NCBI RefSeq assembly: GCF_018531495.1
Contig: NZ_JAHDTI010000010.1
Span: 124,001 to 188,000 of the forward strand
Source of the DNA: Nonomuraea sediminis
GTDB lineage: Bacteria; Actinomycetota; Actinomycetes; Streptosporangiales; Streptosporangiaceae
Length of the DNA: 64,000 nucleotides
Reading direction: 5' to 3'
This document shows positions 16,280-25,172 of the stretch, in pieces (the stretch's first letter is position 1; each line of letters starts with the position of its first letter). Under the pieces are notes generated by a model, which was not told the origin of the DNA, made no database searches, and was given only the letters and a program-made list of their open reading frames with translations. Position numbers and translations under genes: made by a program.

Positions 16280-19054
16280 CTAGCGGTCCAGCAGATCGCC
16301 GTTCTGGTTCAGGGCAGCGGCGAGCTGGCGGCGGGAGGTGATGCCGAGCTTCCCGAAGACGTTGCGCAGATGCCACTCGACGGTGCGAGCGCTGAGAAAC
16401 AGCTGGGCGCCGATCTCCGAATTCGTCAGACCGTCGGACGCGAGGCGGACGATCAACGTCTCCTGGGCAGTGAGGGTGCTCTCGCTCTCCACCGTGCTTT
16501 GCCGGACCCGTTCGCCGGTCGCCACCAGTTCGCGGCGGGCGCGTTCGGCGAACGCCCTCATCCCCAGATCGGCGAACATCTCGTGAGCGATCTTCAACTG
16601 GTGGCGGGCGTCCACACGGCGGTTGTCTCGACGAAGCCACTCGCCATAGACCAGGTGCGCCCGGCCCAGTTCCGGACGCAGCGGAGTTCGACCGAGCCGG
16701 TCTATGGCCTCCAGATAGTGCTGCTCTGCGACGTCTCCGCCGCTGAGCAGCGCGCGCGAGCGAGCCTCCAGGCCGAGCCCCACATCGGTGCCGCCAGCCG
16801 ACGTCGACTCCGCCAGCCGGGCGAGGGCCGCCTCGGCGACCTCGACGGCCCCGGTGCGGGCGGCGGCTTCGACCAGTTCGGGCAGCGACCACAGGGCGAC
16901 GAACAGATCGGAGGAGCTCTCGCTGGACGCGACGGCGGCGGCCAGTGCCTCGTCGTAGCGGCCGAGCCCGTTGTAGAGGACCGCAGCCACCCAGTTCGCG
17001 TACGTAACGCTCAGGCCCTGGCCGGTCACCGCCGCCTCGGCGATCATCGAACGTATGAGCGGGACGGCCTTCTCCTCATCGCCACGCAGGCAGGCGAGCA
17101 TCGTCGGGCCCAAGGCGGCCGCGGGTGCCCCGGTCGCCTCACAGACCGTCTCGGCCTCGGCGAACATGGCTGCGGACGCTGCGAATTCGCCCGACCAGGT
17201 GGTCACAGTTCCCAGCGTTGCCAGCACGATCGGCAGCAGGTCGAACGCACCCACCGTCCTGAGAACCTTGAGTTCCCGTTCGAGGAGGAAGCGCCAGTTG
17301 GTAAAGTCCCAGCTGCCGACAGCGGCGGCGTGCGCGAACCAGCCCCAGCGCAGTACCTCGTCCGGGGTGAGGGAGGCGTCGACGATCGCGCTGACCGCTC
17401 TCCTCAGGACCGATGCCGCGGCGTCCGGGCCCTCCACGATCACCCGCGCCAGCGCGTCGAGGACGAGTTCGGCCTCATCCGGGTGTGCCGACACCGGCAG
17501 CCCACGCGCGGCTTTGGACACGTCCGCCAGGCTTCCGCCGATCGCGAGGTCACCCGCGAACATCGCGGCCATCCACGCGTTGAGGTATGTCTCGCGAGCC
17601 AGGTCGAGGTCGAGTGGTTCGAGTCGCTTAGCCGCCTTCAGTAGCAGCGGCGGACCATCGTTGCCCAGCCCGGAGGCGAAGGCGACATTCCCCCGCAGCA
17701 GGTCCGCGCGGGCGCTCTGCAGTTCTGTCAGCGGTTCCGCCCGCACGATCGCGAGCAGTTCGAGGACACGGTCGTAGGAGCCGGCCTGCAGGTTGGCCTG
17801 AGCCGCGGCGAGCATATGGTCGGCCCTGCGCGTCGGATCGACGGTCAGGGCAGCGGCCTGCTCCAGGAACGCCGCCGCCGCGTTGGGCCCGCCGCGGGCT
17901 TGAGCCCTGCTCGCGGAGCGTTCGAGATCGGCAGCTGCGTCTTCGTCCGGCCCGTCCGTCGACTGCGCTCGATGCCATGCCCGGCGATCCGGATCGGCGA
18001 CCGGATCGGTCGACTCTGCCAGCGCGCGATGCACGGCGCGCCGCTGCTCGGTCGTCGCCGATCGGTAGGCGGCCCTTCGGAGCAGCGGATGCCGGAATCT
18101 GATCCGATGCCCGAAATCGGCGAGTCCCGACTCCGTCGCGGGCCGAGCCGCCAAGTGCGAGATCCCCAGGAGGCCAGCGGCTCGCCAGATCAGCTTCGCG
18201 TCGCCCGAGGGGTCGGCCGAAGCCAGGCAGATCAGCTGCCTGGTGTCGCCGGGCAGCGCATCCAACTGCCGGGCGAAACTCTCCTCGATCCGTCCCGACA
18301 GCGGCGCCGTTCCCGGAAAACCGAACCCGCCGGCCAGTTCCTGCCGGGACATCGTCCGCGGCAGCTCCAACAGCGCCAGCGGATTGCCCCGCGTCTCGGC
18401 CACGATCTGATCCCGTACTCGCGTGTCGAGCGGCCCTGTCAGCGCGGTGGCGAGCAGTTCGTGCGCGTGCTGGTCGGCCAGCCCGTCGAGGCGCAGCTCA
18501 CGAACGCCGGCCACCTCATCGGTCGGAGTCCGCGTCCCGAACACGATGCCGATCGGGTCGGCCCCGAGCCTCCGCGCGACGAAGCCGAGTGCCTGCGCCG
18601 ACGCCCGGTCCAGCCAATGCAGATCATCTGCCACGCAGAGCAGCGGCTGCTCCCTGGAAACCTCCGACAGCAGGCTGAGGACGGCCATCCCCACCATGAA
18701 CCGTGCCGGAGGCGGCCCCTCTGCCAACCCGAAAGAGGTCCGCAAGGCCAGCTGCTGCGGTGTGGGCAGCGCCTCCACCCGTTCCAGCAATGGGCTGCAC
18801 AGCTGGTGCAGCCCGGCGAAAGCCAACTCCATCTCCGACTGCATGCCCGACACCCGCAGCACTCTGAATCCGCGCGCCTTGGCGGCCATATCGTCGAGCA
18901 GTGCCGTCTTGCCGAGCCCCGCGTCCCCGCTCAGGACGAGGGCACGTCCCTCACCCGCGCGAACGGCCTTGAGAAACTCCATGAGCGTCTCCCGTTCGCT
19001 GACCCGGTTGACCAGCTCGACGGGCGCATCTGCCAGGCTCGGCACCACCAACAC
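16280..19054 (-). CDS. LuxR-family (LAL) ATP-binding transcriptional regulator
   Basis: This second LAL regulator (924 residues) has Walker A SGDAGLGKT at residues 42-50, a Walker B-like LLCVADDLHWLD near 145, a helical TPR-like middle, and a C-terminal LuxR HTH (LTAQETLIVRLASDGLTNSE and LSARTVEWHLRNVFGKLGI) at about 855-910. It differs clearly from the LAL protein at 5955-8615, so they are paralogues rather than a recent duplication. The GTG at 19054 has AAAGGA just upstream. It is flanked by degraded sequence on both sides, so its targets are not apparent. Confidence 0.9.
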   Translation of the reverse strand: MLVVPSLADAPVELVNRVSERETLMEFLKAVRAGEGRALVLSGDAGLGKTALLDDMAAKARGFRVLRVSGMQSEMELAFAGLHQLCSPLLERVEALPTPQQLALRTSFGLAEGPPPARFMVGMAVLSLLSEVSREQPLLCVADDLHWLDRASAQALGFVARRLGADPIGIVFGTRTPTDEVAGVRELRLDGLADQHAHELLATALTGPLDTRVRDQIVAETRGNPLALLELPRTMSRQELAGGFGFPGTAPLSGRIEESFARQLDALPGDTRQLICLASADPSGDAKLIWRAAGLLGISHLAARPATESGLADFGHRIRFRHPLLRRAAYRSATTEQRRAVHRALAESTDPVADPDRRAWHRAQSTDGPDEDAAADLERSASRAQARGGPNAAAAFLEQAAALTVDPTRRADHMLAAAQANLQAGSYDRVLELLAIVRAEPLTELQSARADLLRGNVAFASGLGNDGPPLLLKAAKRLEPLDLDLARETYLNAWMAAMFAGDLAIGGSLADVSKAARGLPVSAHPDEAELVLDALARVIVEGPDAAASVLRRAVSAIVDASLTPDEVLRWGWFAHAAAVGSWDFTNWRFLLERELKVLRTVGAFDLLPIVLATLGTVTTWSGEFAASAAMFAEAETVCEATGAPAAALGPTMLACLRGDEEKAVPLIRSMIAEAAVTGQGLSVTYANWVAAVLYNGLGRYDEALAAAVASSESSSDLFVALWSLPELVEAAARTGAVEVAEAALARLAESTSAGGTDVGLGLEARSRALLSGGDVAEQHYLEAIDRLGRTPLRPELGRAHLVYGEWLRRDNRRVDARHQLKIAHEMFADLGMRAFAERARRELVATGERVRQSTVESESTLTAQETLIVRLASDGLTNSEIGAQLFLSARTVEWHLRNVFGKLGITSRRQLAAALNQNGDLLDR

Positions 19055-19739
19055 ATCCTTTCACCTGCGCGGATAATGCCATGAGCGCAAAGGTCTCAGC
19101 AATTTGTCGTCGGTGGCCGGGAGCCAAGAAAGGAGGGGGCCTCGCATGGTGAGACGGTCGCGCTCCAGAAGCCTCGACATTTACACATTATTCGCACCTC
19201 CAAGCGCGTCGAGCACCAGATCGATCGTGACGGCGTCGGGACCTGCGCTGACTGCTTGGCGGGAGACCAGGTCGGGTGGTGCGTGGCGGCCAGGCGCACG
19301 GCTTCGCGGTACTCAACCAGCCCGTTCGTCCGGGCGTCCGCGCAGCAACCCGACCGTGCCCGTTCGCACACGGCGCAGGCAAGATCGCGGCTTGTGCCCG
19401 TTCGTGTGCTGTACCGGATAGTGGTTCGGGTGTTCGGCTGGCTGATATTGCTCGGCCGCAGTCAGGCGTCCAACGGGCGGTCAGTTCTGTGATGTCGACC
19501 GCGTTCACCAGTGCCTGCAGCTCGAGCCGCGGGCCGTTCGCTGTCGGTGCCGGCTGTTAGCGTAACGCCCGAAATGATCCGATCACGCTGATGCGGGCAG
19601 GAGATGGCATGACGACGGAGAACGTCGGCGCGGTTCGGCTGTGATGGTGGCAGGCCCGGCCGGACGGCTCGGACGGCGACCCGTTGAGGACGGCCATCGC
19701 GTTCACTGCGCCTCGATCGTCAGCCTCCCATAAAGCGGC
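19055..19739. other. Spacer without intact gene
   Basis: About 690 nt upstream of the second LAL gene hold no complete gene. On the minus strand a short stretch with coding-like bias can be joined from two frames (LVEYREAVRLAATHH, then PDLVSRQAVSAGPDAVTIDL and VLDALGG, 19195-19330), which looks like the tail of a lost protein that I cannot name. The rest shows nothing. Confidence 0.4.
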
Positions 19740-20085
19740 TGTCCGGAATCACCGTGGCCCCTCAGCCAGAGTTTGGACACCACGTTCAGCTGCCGTGGCT
19801 GGAAGATCCCACAACAGCTCGTCAACGATGTGCGCGGCATGACCCACCCTGCGTTCACCGCGACATCGCGGGCAGCCGACGACTACCTGAATGAGCGTGC
19901 GCTCCCTGATCGGCTGACGGCGCTCGGGAAGCCGCTGCTGGTGATCTTCGGTGAGGAGGACCGGCGTCACGCCGCCGAATACCGCGCCGTTCCGGGCGCG
20001 AGAGTCGAGTTGCTGCCCGATGTTGGACACTCCCCCCATGCTCGAGGATTCGCCGCGCAGACGCGCTGATCGAGACAATGAGCCG
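19740..20085 (+). pseudogene. C-terminal fragment of an alpha/beta hydrolase
   Basis: The plus strand encodes the last third of an alpha/beta hydrolase: GWKIPQQLVNDVRGMTHPAF, then ADDYLNERALPDRLTALGKP, LLVIFGEEDRRHAAEYRAVP (with the acid residue) and ARVELLPDVGHSP with the catalytic His. After that His the natural continuation (MLEDSPRR) is in another frame. No nucleophile elbow or N-terminal half precedes it. Several residues between EEDRR and AAEYRAVP also seem to be missing. I infer a truncated and frameshifted remnant. Confidence 0.7.
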
Positions 20086-20155
20086 GCTTGTCCCGCCCGG
20101 ACTTGCATGCGTGAGGGTCGGGCATCCTGCGACACCTGCCATTAGCCTCGGCCGC

Positions 20156-21046
20156 ATGGTGTTCGACTCCGTTCATTTCGATCTCCAGCCCTATGCCGGT
20201 TTCGACATGGATCGATACGTTCGGCGCACGCACTGCAGCTGGGAGAACCTCGGCTGGCAGTCCTTGCTCGCGCAACGGTTCGACCATGTCCCGATGGTCG
20301 AGGACATGGAGTTGCCGGCCGCGGCGGACTTGCACCTGATACTGCCCCTAGAGGGTCGGACTGTGATGGAGACGCGGATCGGTGGTCGATGGAGCCGCCA
20401 CACCTGGATGCCGGGGCGGCTCGAACTGGGCGTCCCGGACCGGCCCGCCCTGCGCCGCTATCGCGCGGAGGGCCCGTTGCGCAGCGTGCAGGTCCATATC
20501 CCGCGCGGCATCGTCGAAAAGGCCGCGGAGCAGCTGGGTGGCCGCGCGGTGGACTACGCGAGCATGGCGGCGTCCGTGGCCGCCGGCGATCCGCTGATCG
20601 AGGAGGCTGTCCGCGCCGTCGGTTCCGCCGACGAGACCGGCGACCTGTACGCGGAGTCCGCGGCCGCCTTCCTGGCCGTACACCTGCTCACCCGCCACTC
20701 CCGGCGACCTGGTCAACGGGCGCCGGTGCGGGAGGACGCACGCGTCCGCGCGGCGATCGCCCTCATGCGTGACCGGCTGGCCGAACCGCTCACCCTGGCC
20801 GACATCGCGGACGAGGTGTATCTCAGCGTCTATCACCTCGTCCGCGTGTTCAGCCGAGCAACAGGAGAAACGCCCCACCGGTTCCTCACCCGGTTACGGA
20901 TCGAGAAGGCGCAACGCCTGCTGCGGGATACCGATCTCCCGGTCGCCCAGATCGCGCCGCTCTGCGGTTTCGCCAGTCCCGGTGCTCTGTCGACGGCCTT
21001 CCTGCGGCACACGGGCGTTCGTCCCTCGGCATATCGCAATTCCTGA
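20156..21046 (+). CDS. AraC-family transcriptional regulator
   Basis: The 296-residue regulator has an N-terminal AraC-binding-like ligand domain (PAAADLHLILPLEGRTVMET) and a C-terminal pair of helix-turn-helix motifs at about 195-290. The first includes LTLADIADEVYLSVYHLVRV and the second includes LPVAQIAPLCGFASPGALST, ending GVRPSAYRNS. An ATG at 20156 was chosen because the protein-like sequence FDSVHFDLQPYAGFDMDRY begins right after it; an in-frame upstream ATG at 20078 would add residues overlapping the hydrolase remnant. The epoxide hydrolase gene starts 60 nt downstream on the same strand and is the most likely target or operon partner. Confidence 0.88.
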   Translation: MVFDSVHFDLQPYAGFDMDRYVRRTHCSWENLGWQSLLAQRFDHVPMVEDMELPAAADLHLILPLEGRTVMETRIGGRWSRHTWMPGRLELGVPDRPALRRYRAEGPLRSVQVHIPRGIVEKAAEQLGGRAVDYASMAASVAAGDPLIEEAVRAVGSADETGDLYAESAAAFLAVHLLTRHSRRPGQRAPVREDARVRAAIALMRDRLAEPLTLADIADEVYLSVYHLVRVFSRATGETPHRFLTRLRIEKAQRLLRDTDLPVAQIAPLCGFASPGALSTAFLRHTGVRPSAYRNS

Positions 21047-21106
21047 CCGCTCTCCCGGCAATCTCGGGCATGGCCCTGGGGGCGGCCCCTTTCTAGGGTT
21101 TCGTCC

Positions 21107-22306
21107 ATGTCTGGAAACTCGGCGACAACGCCTGAGATCGAGCCCTACCCCCTGCACATTCCCGACCGCGATTTGGCGGACCTGCGGACTCGTCTCGACG
21201 GGGTTCGGCTTCCCGAACCAGAAACGGTGCCGGACGCCGCGCAGGGTATCGAGTTGGATCAGCTGAGGATGCTGCTGAATACCTGGCGACAGCATGACTG
21301 GCGGGCCAGGGAAAAGCAGTGGAACGCGATTCCGCATTACCGCGTGCGCCTCGACGGCCTGGGTATCGCGTTCTGGCACGTGCGCTCGCCCGAGCCCACA
21401 GCGCTCCCCTTGTTGTTGACCCACGGCTGGCCGGGCTCCTTCCTCGAATTCGAGAACGTCCTCGGGCCGCTCAGCGATCCGGTCGCCCATGGCGGTTCCG
21501 CGAGTGACGCCTTCCACGTCGTCATCCCGGCCCTGCCAGGGTTCGGGTTCAGCGACCGTCCACGCGAGCGCGGCTGGCACCCCGCCCGTACGGCGCGGGC
21601 GTGGGCCGAGCTGATGACCGTGCTCGGCTACGAGCGGTTCGGCGCGCATGGCGGAGACTGGGGCGCGTTCGTCAGTACCGAACTGGCGCGCCTGGTGCCC
21701 GAGCGCGTCGCCGGCCTGCACCTGACGATGCCGATCGCCTCTCCCCTGCCGGACGACCGGATCTCGCCGGACCCGGCGGAACAACGCATGCTGGAGCGGC
21801 GTGACATCCATCTCGCGGACGGATACGGCTTCGGGATGATCATGAGTACGCGCCCGCAGACGCTCGGCTACTCCCTGCTCGACTCGCCTGCAGGTTTGGC
21901 GGCGTGGCTTGGTGAGAAGTTCGCCGCCTACTCCGACACCCGACCGGAGGCCGGCGGCGGGGTGAGCCTGTCGCAACAAGTGGACAACATCGCCCTGTAC
22001 TGGCTGACCGGGACCGGTGCCTCCAGTGCTCGCTGGTACTGGGAGGCCATGCGGTGGGTACCACGCAGCGCCGAAGAAGAGAACGGGCAACCGGTGACGG
22101 TGCCCACCGCCTGTTCGCTGTTCCCGGCCGAGCCGTGGCCGACCGCCCGGCGCTGGGCCGAGCGCCGCTACCACGACCTCCGGTCATGGCACGAGCTGGA
22201 CCGCGGCGGCCACTTCCCCGGTCTGGAACAGCCAGATCTTCTGGTCTCCGAAATCAGGGCCGCATTCCATCACGTACGTCACCATCCCGGCGATCTCACA
22301 CAGTGA
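21107..22306 (+). CDS. Epoxide hydrolase, EHN-domain family
   Basis: The 399-residue enzyme starts with the EHN domain (EPYPLHIPDRDLADLRTRLD) and continues as an alpha/beta hydrolase. The oxyanion motif HGWPG is at 106-110, the nucleophile Asp184 sits in HGGDWGAF, and the catalytic His369 is in GGHFPGLEQPD. The length and two-domain layout match bacterial relatives of microsomal epoxide hydrolase, which open epoxides to diols. Tyr residues of the cap domain are likely in the ALYWLTGTG region. An AraC regulator lies directly upstream on the same strand. Confidence 0.9.
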   Translation: MSGNSATTPEIEPYPLHIPDRDLADLRTRLDGVRLPEPETVPDAAQGIELDQLRMLLNTWRQHDWRAREKQWNAIPHYRVRLDGLGIAFWHVRSPEPTALPLLLTHGWPGSFLEFENVLGPLSDPVAHGGSASDAFHVVIPALPGFGFSDRPRERGWHPARTARAWAELMTVLGYERFGAHGGDWGAFVSTELARLVPERVAGLHLTMPIASPLPDDRISPDPAEQRMLERRDIHLADGYGFGMIMSTRPQTLGYSLLDSPAGLAAWLGEKFAAYSDTRPEAGGGVSLSQQVDNIALYWLTGTGASSARWYWEAMRWVPRSAEEENGQPVTVPTACSLFPAEPWPTARRWAERRYHDLRSWHELDRGGHFPGLEQPDLLVSEIRAAFHHVRHHPGDLTQ

Positions 22307-22341
22307 GGGTCTCCCCTTCATCGGCAGTCGGCCTCGCGACG

Positions 22342-22720
22342 TCAGGGGTGGAACTCTGCCGTCTTGCAGGATGGGAAATCTCTCGCTGAGTGAGAGGGCC
22401 GATGCGGGTCGGCGCGTATGTGCGTACGCATTCCTTGCGGGTCGAACAGGATAAGAAGCCGCCGTCGGCGCTGCCCAGCCGGTGCGGCAAGGACGTGTCG
22501 AACTCGGCTGCCTCACCGGGCGGCAACGTCAGGTCGCGCTCGCCGAGGATGAGCCGCAGGCGTCTGCTGAGCATGTACGGCCAGCAGCACGAACGTCATC
22601 CCGAACTTCCGGATCGGCGTGAGGTGGATCCGGGGGTGCGCGGAGCGCCTACGAGGAGTCGCGGCCCCACCGCCTCGAGCACCTCGTCCATTTCGTGGTC
22701 CACGAGGCCATCTTGCGAGA
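22342..22720 (-). pseudogene. Decayed XRE-cupin transcriptional regulator
   Basis: Pieces of an XRE HTH plus cupin regulator lie on the minus strand. The N-terminal piece reads VDHEMDEVLEAVGPRL. The HTH itself is absent. The cupin piece reads LRLILGERDLTLPPGEAAEF and DTSLPHRLGSADGG. After a shift the natural end follows in another frame, LLILFDPQGMRTHIRADPHR, to a stop at 22342-22344. The missing HTH plus at least two frame changes mean it cannot encode a working repressor. Confidence 0.65.
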
Positions 22721-22790
22721 ACAGCAAGATTTCGTGCCATATCGGTGTGCGCCTGGCGAGACTGTGCGGGCACCGACGGAAGGAGTCTTG

Positions 22791-23026
22791 ATGAACGCCA
22801 GCGACGCGGTCATGTTCTGGGACGGCGTGTACGAGGCACGACCAACGGCCACCGATCCGCGGCCGCGCCCGTACCTGAGCCCGCGGGAGGTCGCGGCGGG
22901 TATCGACCTGGACGCGGTGACGTGGACGGTCGAGCGGGCGACGCACTCCGCAGGATCGCGATCGGGCCGGGCGGGCGCACCGCCGAGGTCACCGACCACG
23001 TGCTGCTCATCCGGCGCACCGCCTGA
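22791..23026 (+). pseudogene. Decayed SAM-dependent methyltransferase
   Basis: With a GAAGGAG site in front, the frame begins MNASDAVMFWDGVYEARPTA, the usual start of a class I methyltransferase. After TDPRPRP it jumps to the C-terminal segment YLSPREVAAGIDLDAVTWTV. The natural end RIAIGPGGRTAEVTDHVLLI is in another frame and stops at 23024-23026. The whole SAM-binding core (DLGCGEG region, roughly 120 residues) is gone. This is deletion plus frameshift. Confidence 0.7.
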
Positions 23027-23056
23027 CCCGGCGGACCACGAAGAGAGGAGACCACC

Positions 23057-23523
23057 ATGCCTGACACCGTGCGCCGCCGCGACACTCCGCCGCCCCTGAC
23101 CGGGAGCAGCGAGGCTGAGGTCCTGCGCGGATTCCTCGGCTACCTGAGGACCTCGGTCGCCGCGAAGGTCGCGGGTGCCCCCGAACCGGAGGTGCGAACG
23201 GCCGCGGTGCCGTCGGGCACGAACCTGCTCGGCCTGCTCAACCACCTGACCTTCGTCGAACGCTCGATATTCCTCGGAGACCACGTCACCGACTGGCCGG
23301 CGACATTTCAGGCCGCGCCGGAGGACAGCGTGGCCGATGTCGTCGCCCGCTACCGCGAGGCGGTCGAGCGCGCGAACGACGTGCTCGACGGGTGCACCGA
23401 CCTCGGCGCACCGGTCCCTCGACCGCGGCTGGACCGCCCCGCTCCCAGCATCCGCTGGGCACTCACCCACATGATCGAAGAGACGGGCCGCCACGCGGGC
23501 CACACGGCACGACCGGACGCTGA
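23057..23523 (+). pseudogene. DinB/DUF664-family protein frameshifted just before its stop
   Basis: The gene has a strong GAGAGGAG site and encodes about 145 residues of a DinB-like four-helix protein, including NLLGLLNHLTFVERSIFLGD, RWALTHMIEETGRHAGH and three potential metal His residues. Relatives end shortly after GRHAGH with a DGTTGR-like tail. Here the codons for GTTGR and its stop (TGA at 23521-23523) are present but in another frame. A short deletion after GGCCAC appears to have removed about 20 nt. The altered frame then runs on to 23992, overlapping the next gene by over 400 nt. The helical bundle itself is nearly complete, so residual function of a read-through product is possible. 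Confidence 0.65.
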
Positions 23524-23552
23524 CCCCACCTTCTCCAGGACAGGAACACCTG

Positions 23553-24584
23553 ATGACCGCAACCCGGCCGTTGTCGCGCCGCTTCCTCCGATCCGCGCGT
23601 ACGGCGGCGACCGTCACGCTCACCCTCCTGCTCACGATGGGCACCGCAGCCTGTTCCACGCCGGCAGCCGGCGACGTTCCTCCCTACGCCGTCGCCACCC
23701 AGGAGGATCCCCAGTTCAAGAACACCTTCCGGCACGAGTTCGCCGACGTCGACGGCGTCCGGATGCACTATGTGACCGGCGGCAGCGGCCCGCCAGTGGT
23801 GCTCATACACGGTTGGCCGCAGACTTGGTACGGCTGGTGGCCGATCATGCCGGCACTTGCCAAGAACCACACCGTCTACGCTGTCGACCTTCCCGGACTG
23901 GGCGACAGCACCGGCTCACCGACCGGCTACGACAAGGCCACTCTGGCGCGGTACGTGCACACGCTGATCGCCGGTCGGCTCGGGGTGCGTGACGCCCGCG
24001 TCGTCGGACACGACTTCGGCGCCGCAGTGGCATTCCAGTACGCCAGCCAATTCCCCGACGACACCGCCCGCCTCGGCTACTTGGACCTGCCGCTACCCGG
24101 GCCCAGGATCGATGCGTCAACGTACCGCTCACTTAGCTGGCACATCGCCTTCCACTCCCAACGACGGGTCCCCGAGGCGGTGGTCGGCGACGACGTCCGC
24201 GAGTACCTGGCGCTGTTCTACCCGCAGGTATCGTTCGGCGGAACGGCGTTCGGCGGGACCTCGGATCGATCCCCGTTCACCGACGCCGAGATCAACGAGT
24301 ACGCACGGACCTATAGCCGGCCTTCGGTCCTGTCGGGCGGCTTCGAGCTCTACCGCGCCCTCGACAAGGACGTCCGTGATACCGCGGCAGCGGCACCGGT
24401 ACGTGTCCCGACCTTGCTCATGACCGCTCAGGGGCAGCTCGACGCGATCCGAGCCACGGTGGCCCCGCGCATGACCAAGATCGTGCGCGCGGTGGACGTG
24501 CCGCACGCAGGGCACTGGCTCGTCGAGGAGAACCCTCGGTTCGTCACTGCGGAGCTGGTGCGTTTCCTCGACGGGAACAGGTGA
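23553..24584 (+). CDS. Secreted alpha/beta hydrolase (epoxide hydrolase/dehalogenase-like lipoprotein)
   Basis: The 343-residue product starts with a basic N-region and a hydrophobic core ending in MGTAAC, a lipobox with Cys34, so an extracytoplasmic lipoprotein is predicted. The hydrolase core has HGWPQ at 86-90, the nucleophile Asp154 in VVGHDFGAAVAFQYA and the His321 motif HAGHWLVEENP. An Asp nucleophile with HGWP is typical of epoxide hydrolases and haloalkane dehalogenases. The acid position around GQLDAIRA has Asp. Its first part overlaps the read-through frame of the damaged DinB gene. Confidence 0.87.
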   Translation: MTATRPLSRRFLRSARTAATVTLTLLLTMGTAACSTPAAGDVPPYAVATQEDPQFKNTFRHEFADVDGVRMHYVTGGSGPPVVLIHGWPQTWYGWWPIMPALAKNHTVYAVDLPGLGDSTGSPTGYDKATLARYVHTLIAGRLGVRDARVVGHDFGAAVAFQYASQFPDDTARLGYLDLPLPGPRIDASTYRSLSWHIAFHSQRRVPEAVVGDDVREYLALFYPQVSFGGTAFGGTSDRSPFTDAEINEYARTYSRPSVLSGGFELYRALDKDVRDTAAAAPVRVPTLLMTAQGQLDAIRATVAPRMTKIVRAVDVPHAGHWLVEENPRFVTAELVRFLDGNR

Positions 24585-24743
24585 CAGAGGCCGCCCTCAC
24601 CAACCGAGGTGGGAACCCGCTCACCAGCGCGCGCGACAAGATCGGGATAACGTGACCCCTGGAGGAACTGGACAATGCCGATGGATCCAGGCACCCCTTC
24701 AACCATCGCGCCGACGTGGAAACGATCTACGGAGGAGGGACGC

Positions 24744-25103
24744 GTGACAATGGGACGAGTACTGGTGGTGGGTCTCGATCCTGCCAAGCTCCAGGGCTGG
24801 GACCCGAAGCCGGTTCAGGCAGCGCTCGCACGCGGTCGTGCCCGCTTCGACGATCATGGGCTCGAGGCCGACTGGTGCCTGGTGGCACTGGGTGAGAATC
24901 CCGAAGGAACGATCGTGGAGGCGCTGACTCGCGAGGACTACGCCTGCGTGGTGATCGGGGGAGGCATCCGCACGCACGAGCCGTTGTTGGAGTTCTTCGA
25001 GAAGGTGGTCAACCTGGTCCGGCAGCACGTGCCCGGCGCAGCCATCGCCTTCAACAGCAGCCCCGAGGACTGCGCCGACGCGGCATTGCGGTGGCTGCGC
25101 TAA
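24744..25103 (+). CDS. Conserved-type hypothetical protein
   Basis: The 119-residue product reads VTMGRVLVVGLDPAKLQGWD, then GLEADWCLVALGENPEGTIV and ACVVIGGGIRTHEPLLEFFE, ending DCADAALRWLR. The alternating strand-helix pattern with Gly-rich turns suggests a small Rossmann-like alpha/beta domain, perhaps receiver-like without the phosphorylation site. A GTG start at 24744 has GGAGGAGGG directly upstream; an ATG two codons later is an alternative. No family was recognised with certainty, and it is followed by the convergent AfsR-like gene. Confidence 0.75.
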   Translation: MTMGRVLVVGLDPAKLQGWDPKPVQAALARGRARFDDHGLEADWCLVALGENPEGTIVEALTREDYACVVIGGGIRTHEPLLEFFEKVVNLVRQHVPGAAIAFNSSPEDCADAALRWLR

Positions 25104-25172
25104 CGACGTGGGAGCGGGCCAGATGGTAGCCGCTCCATGAGCCGCGGAAGCCGTCCTGGGCCAGGTGACCCG

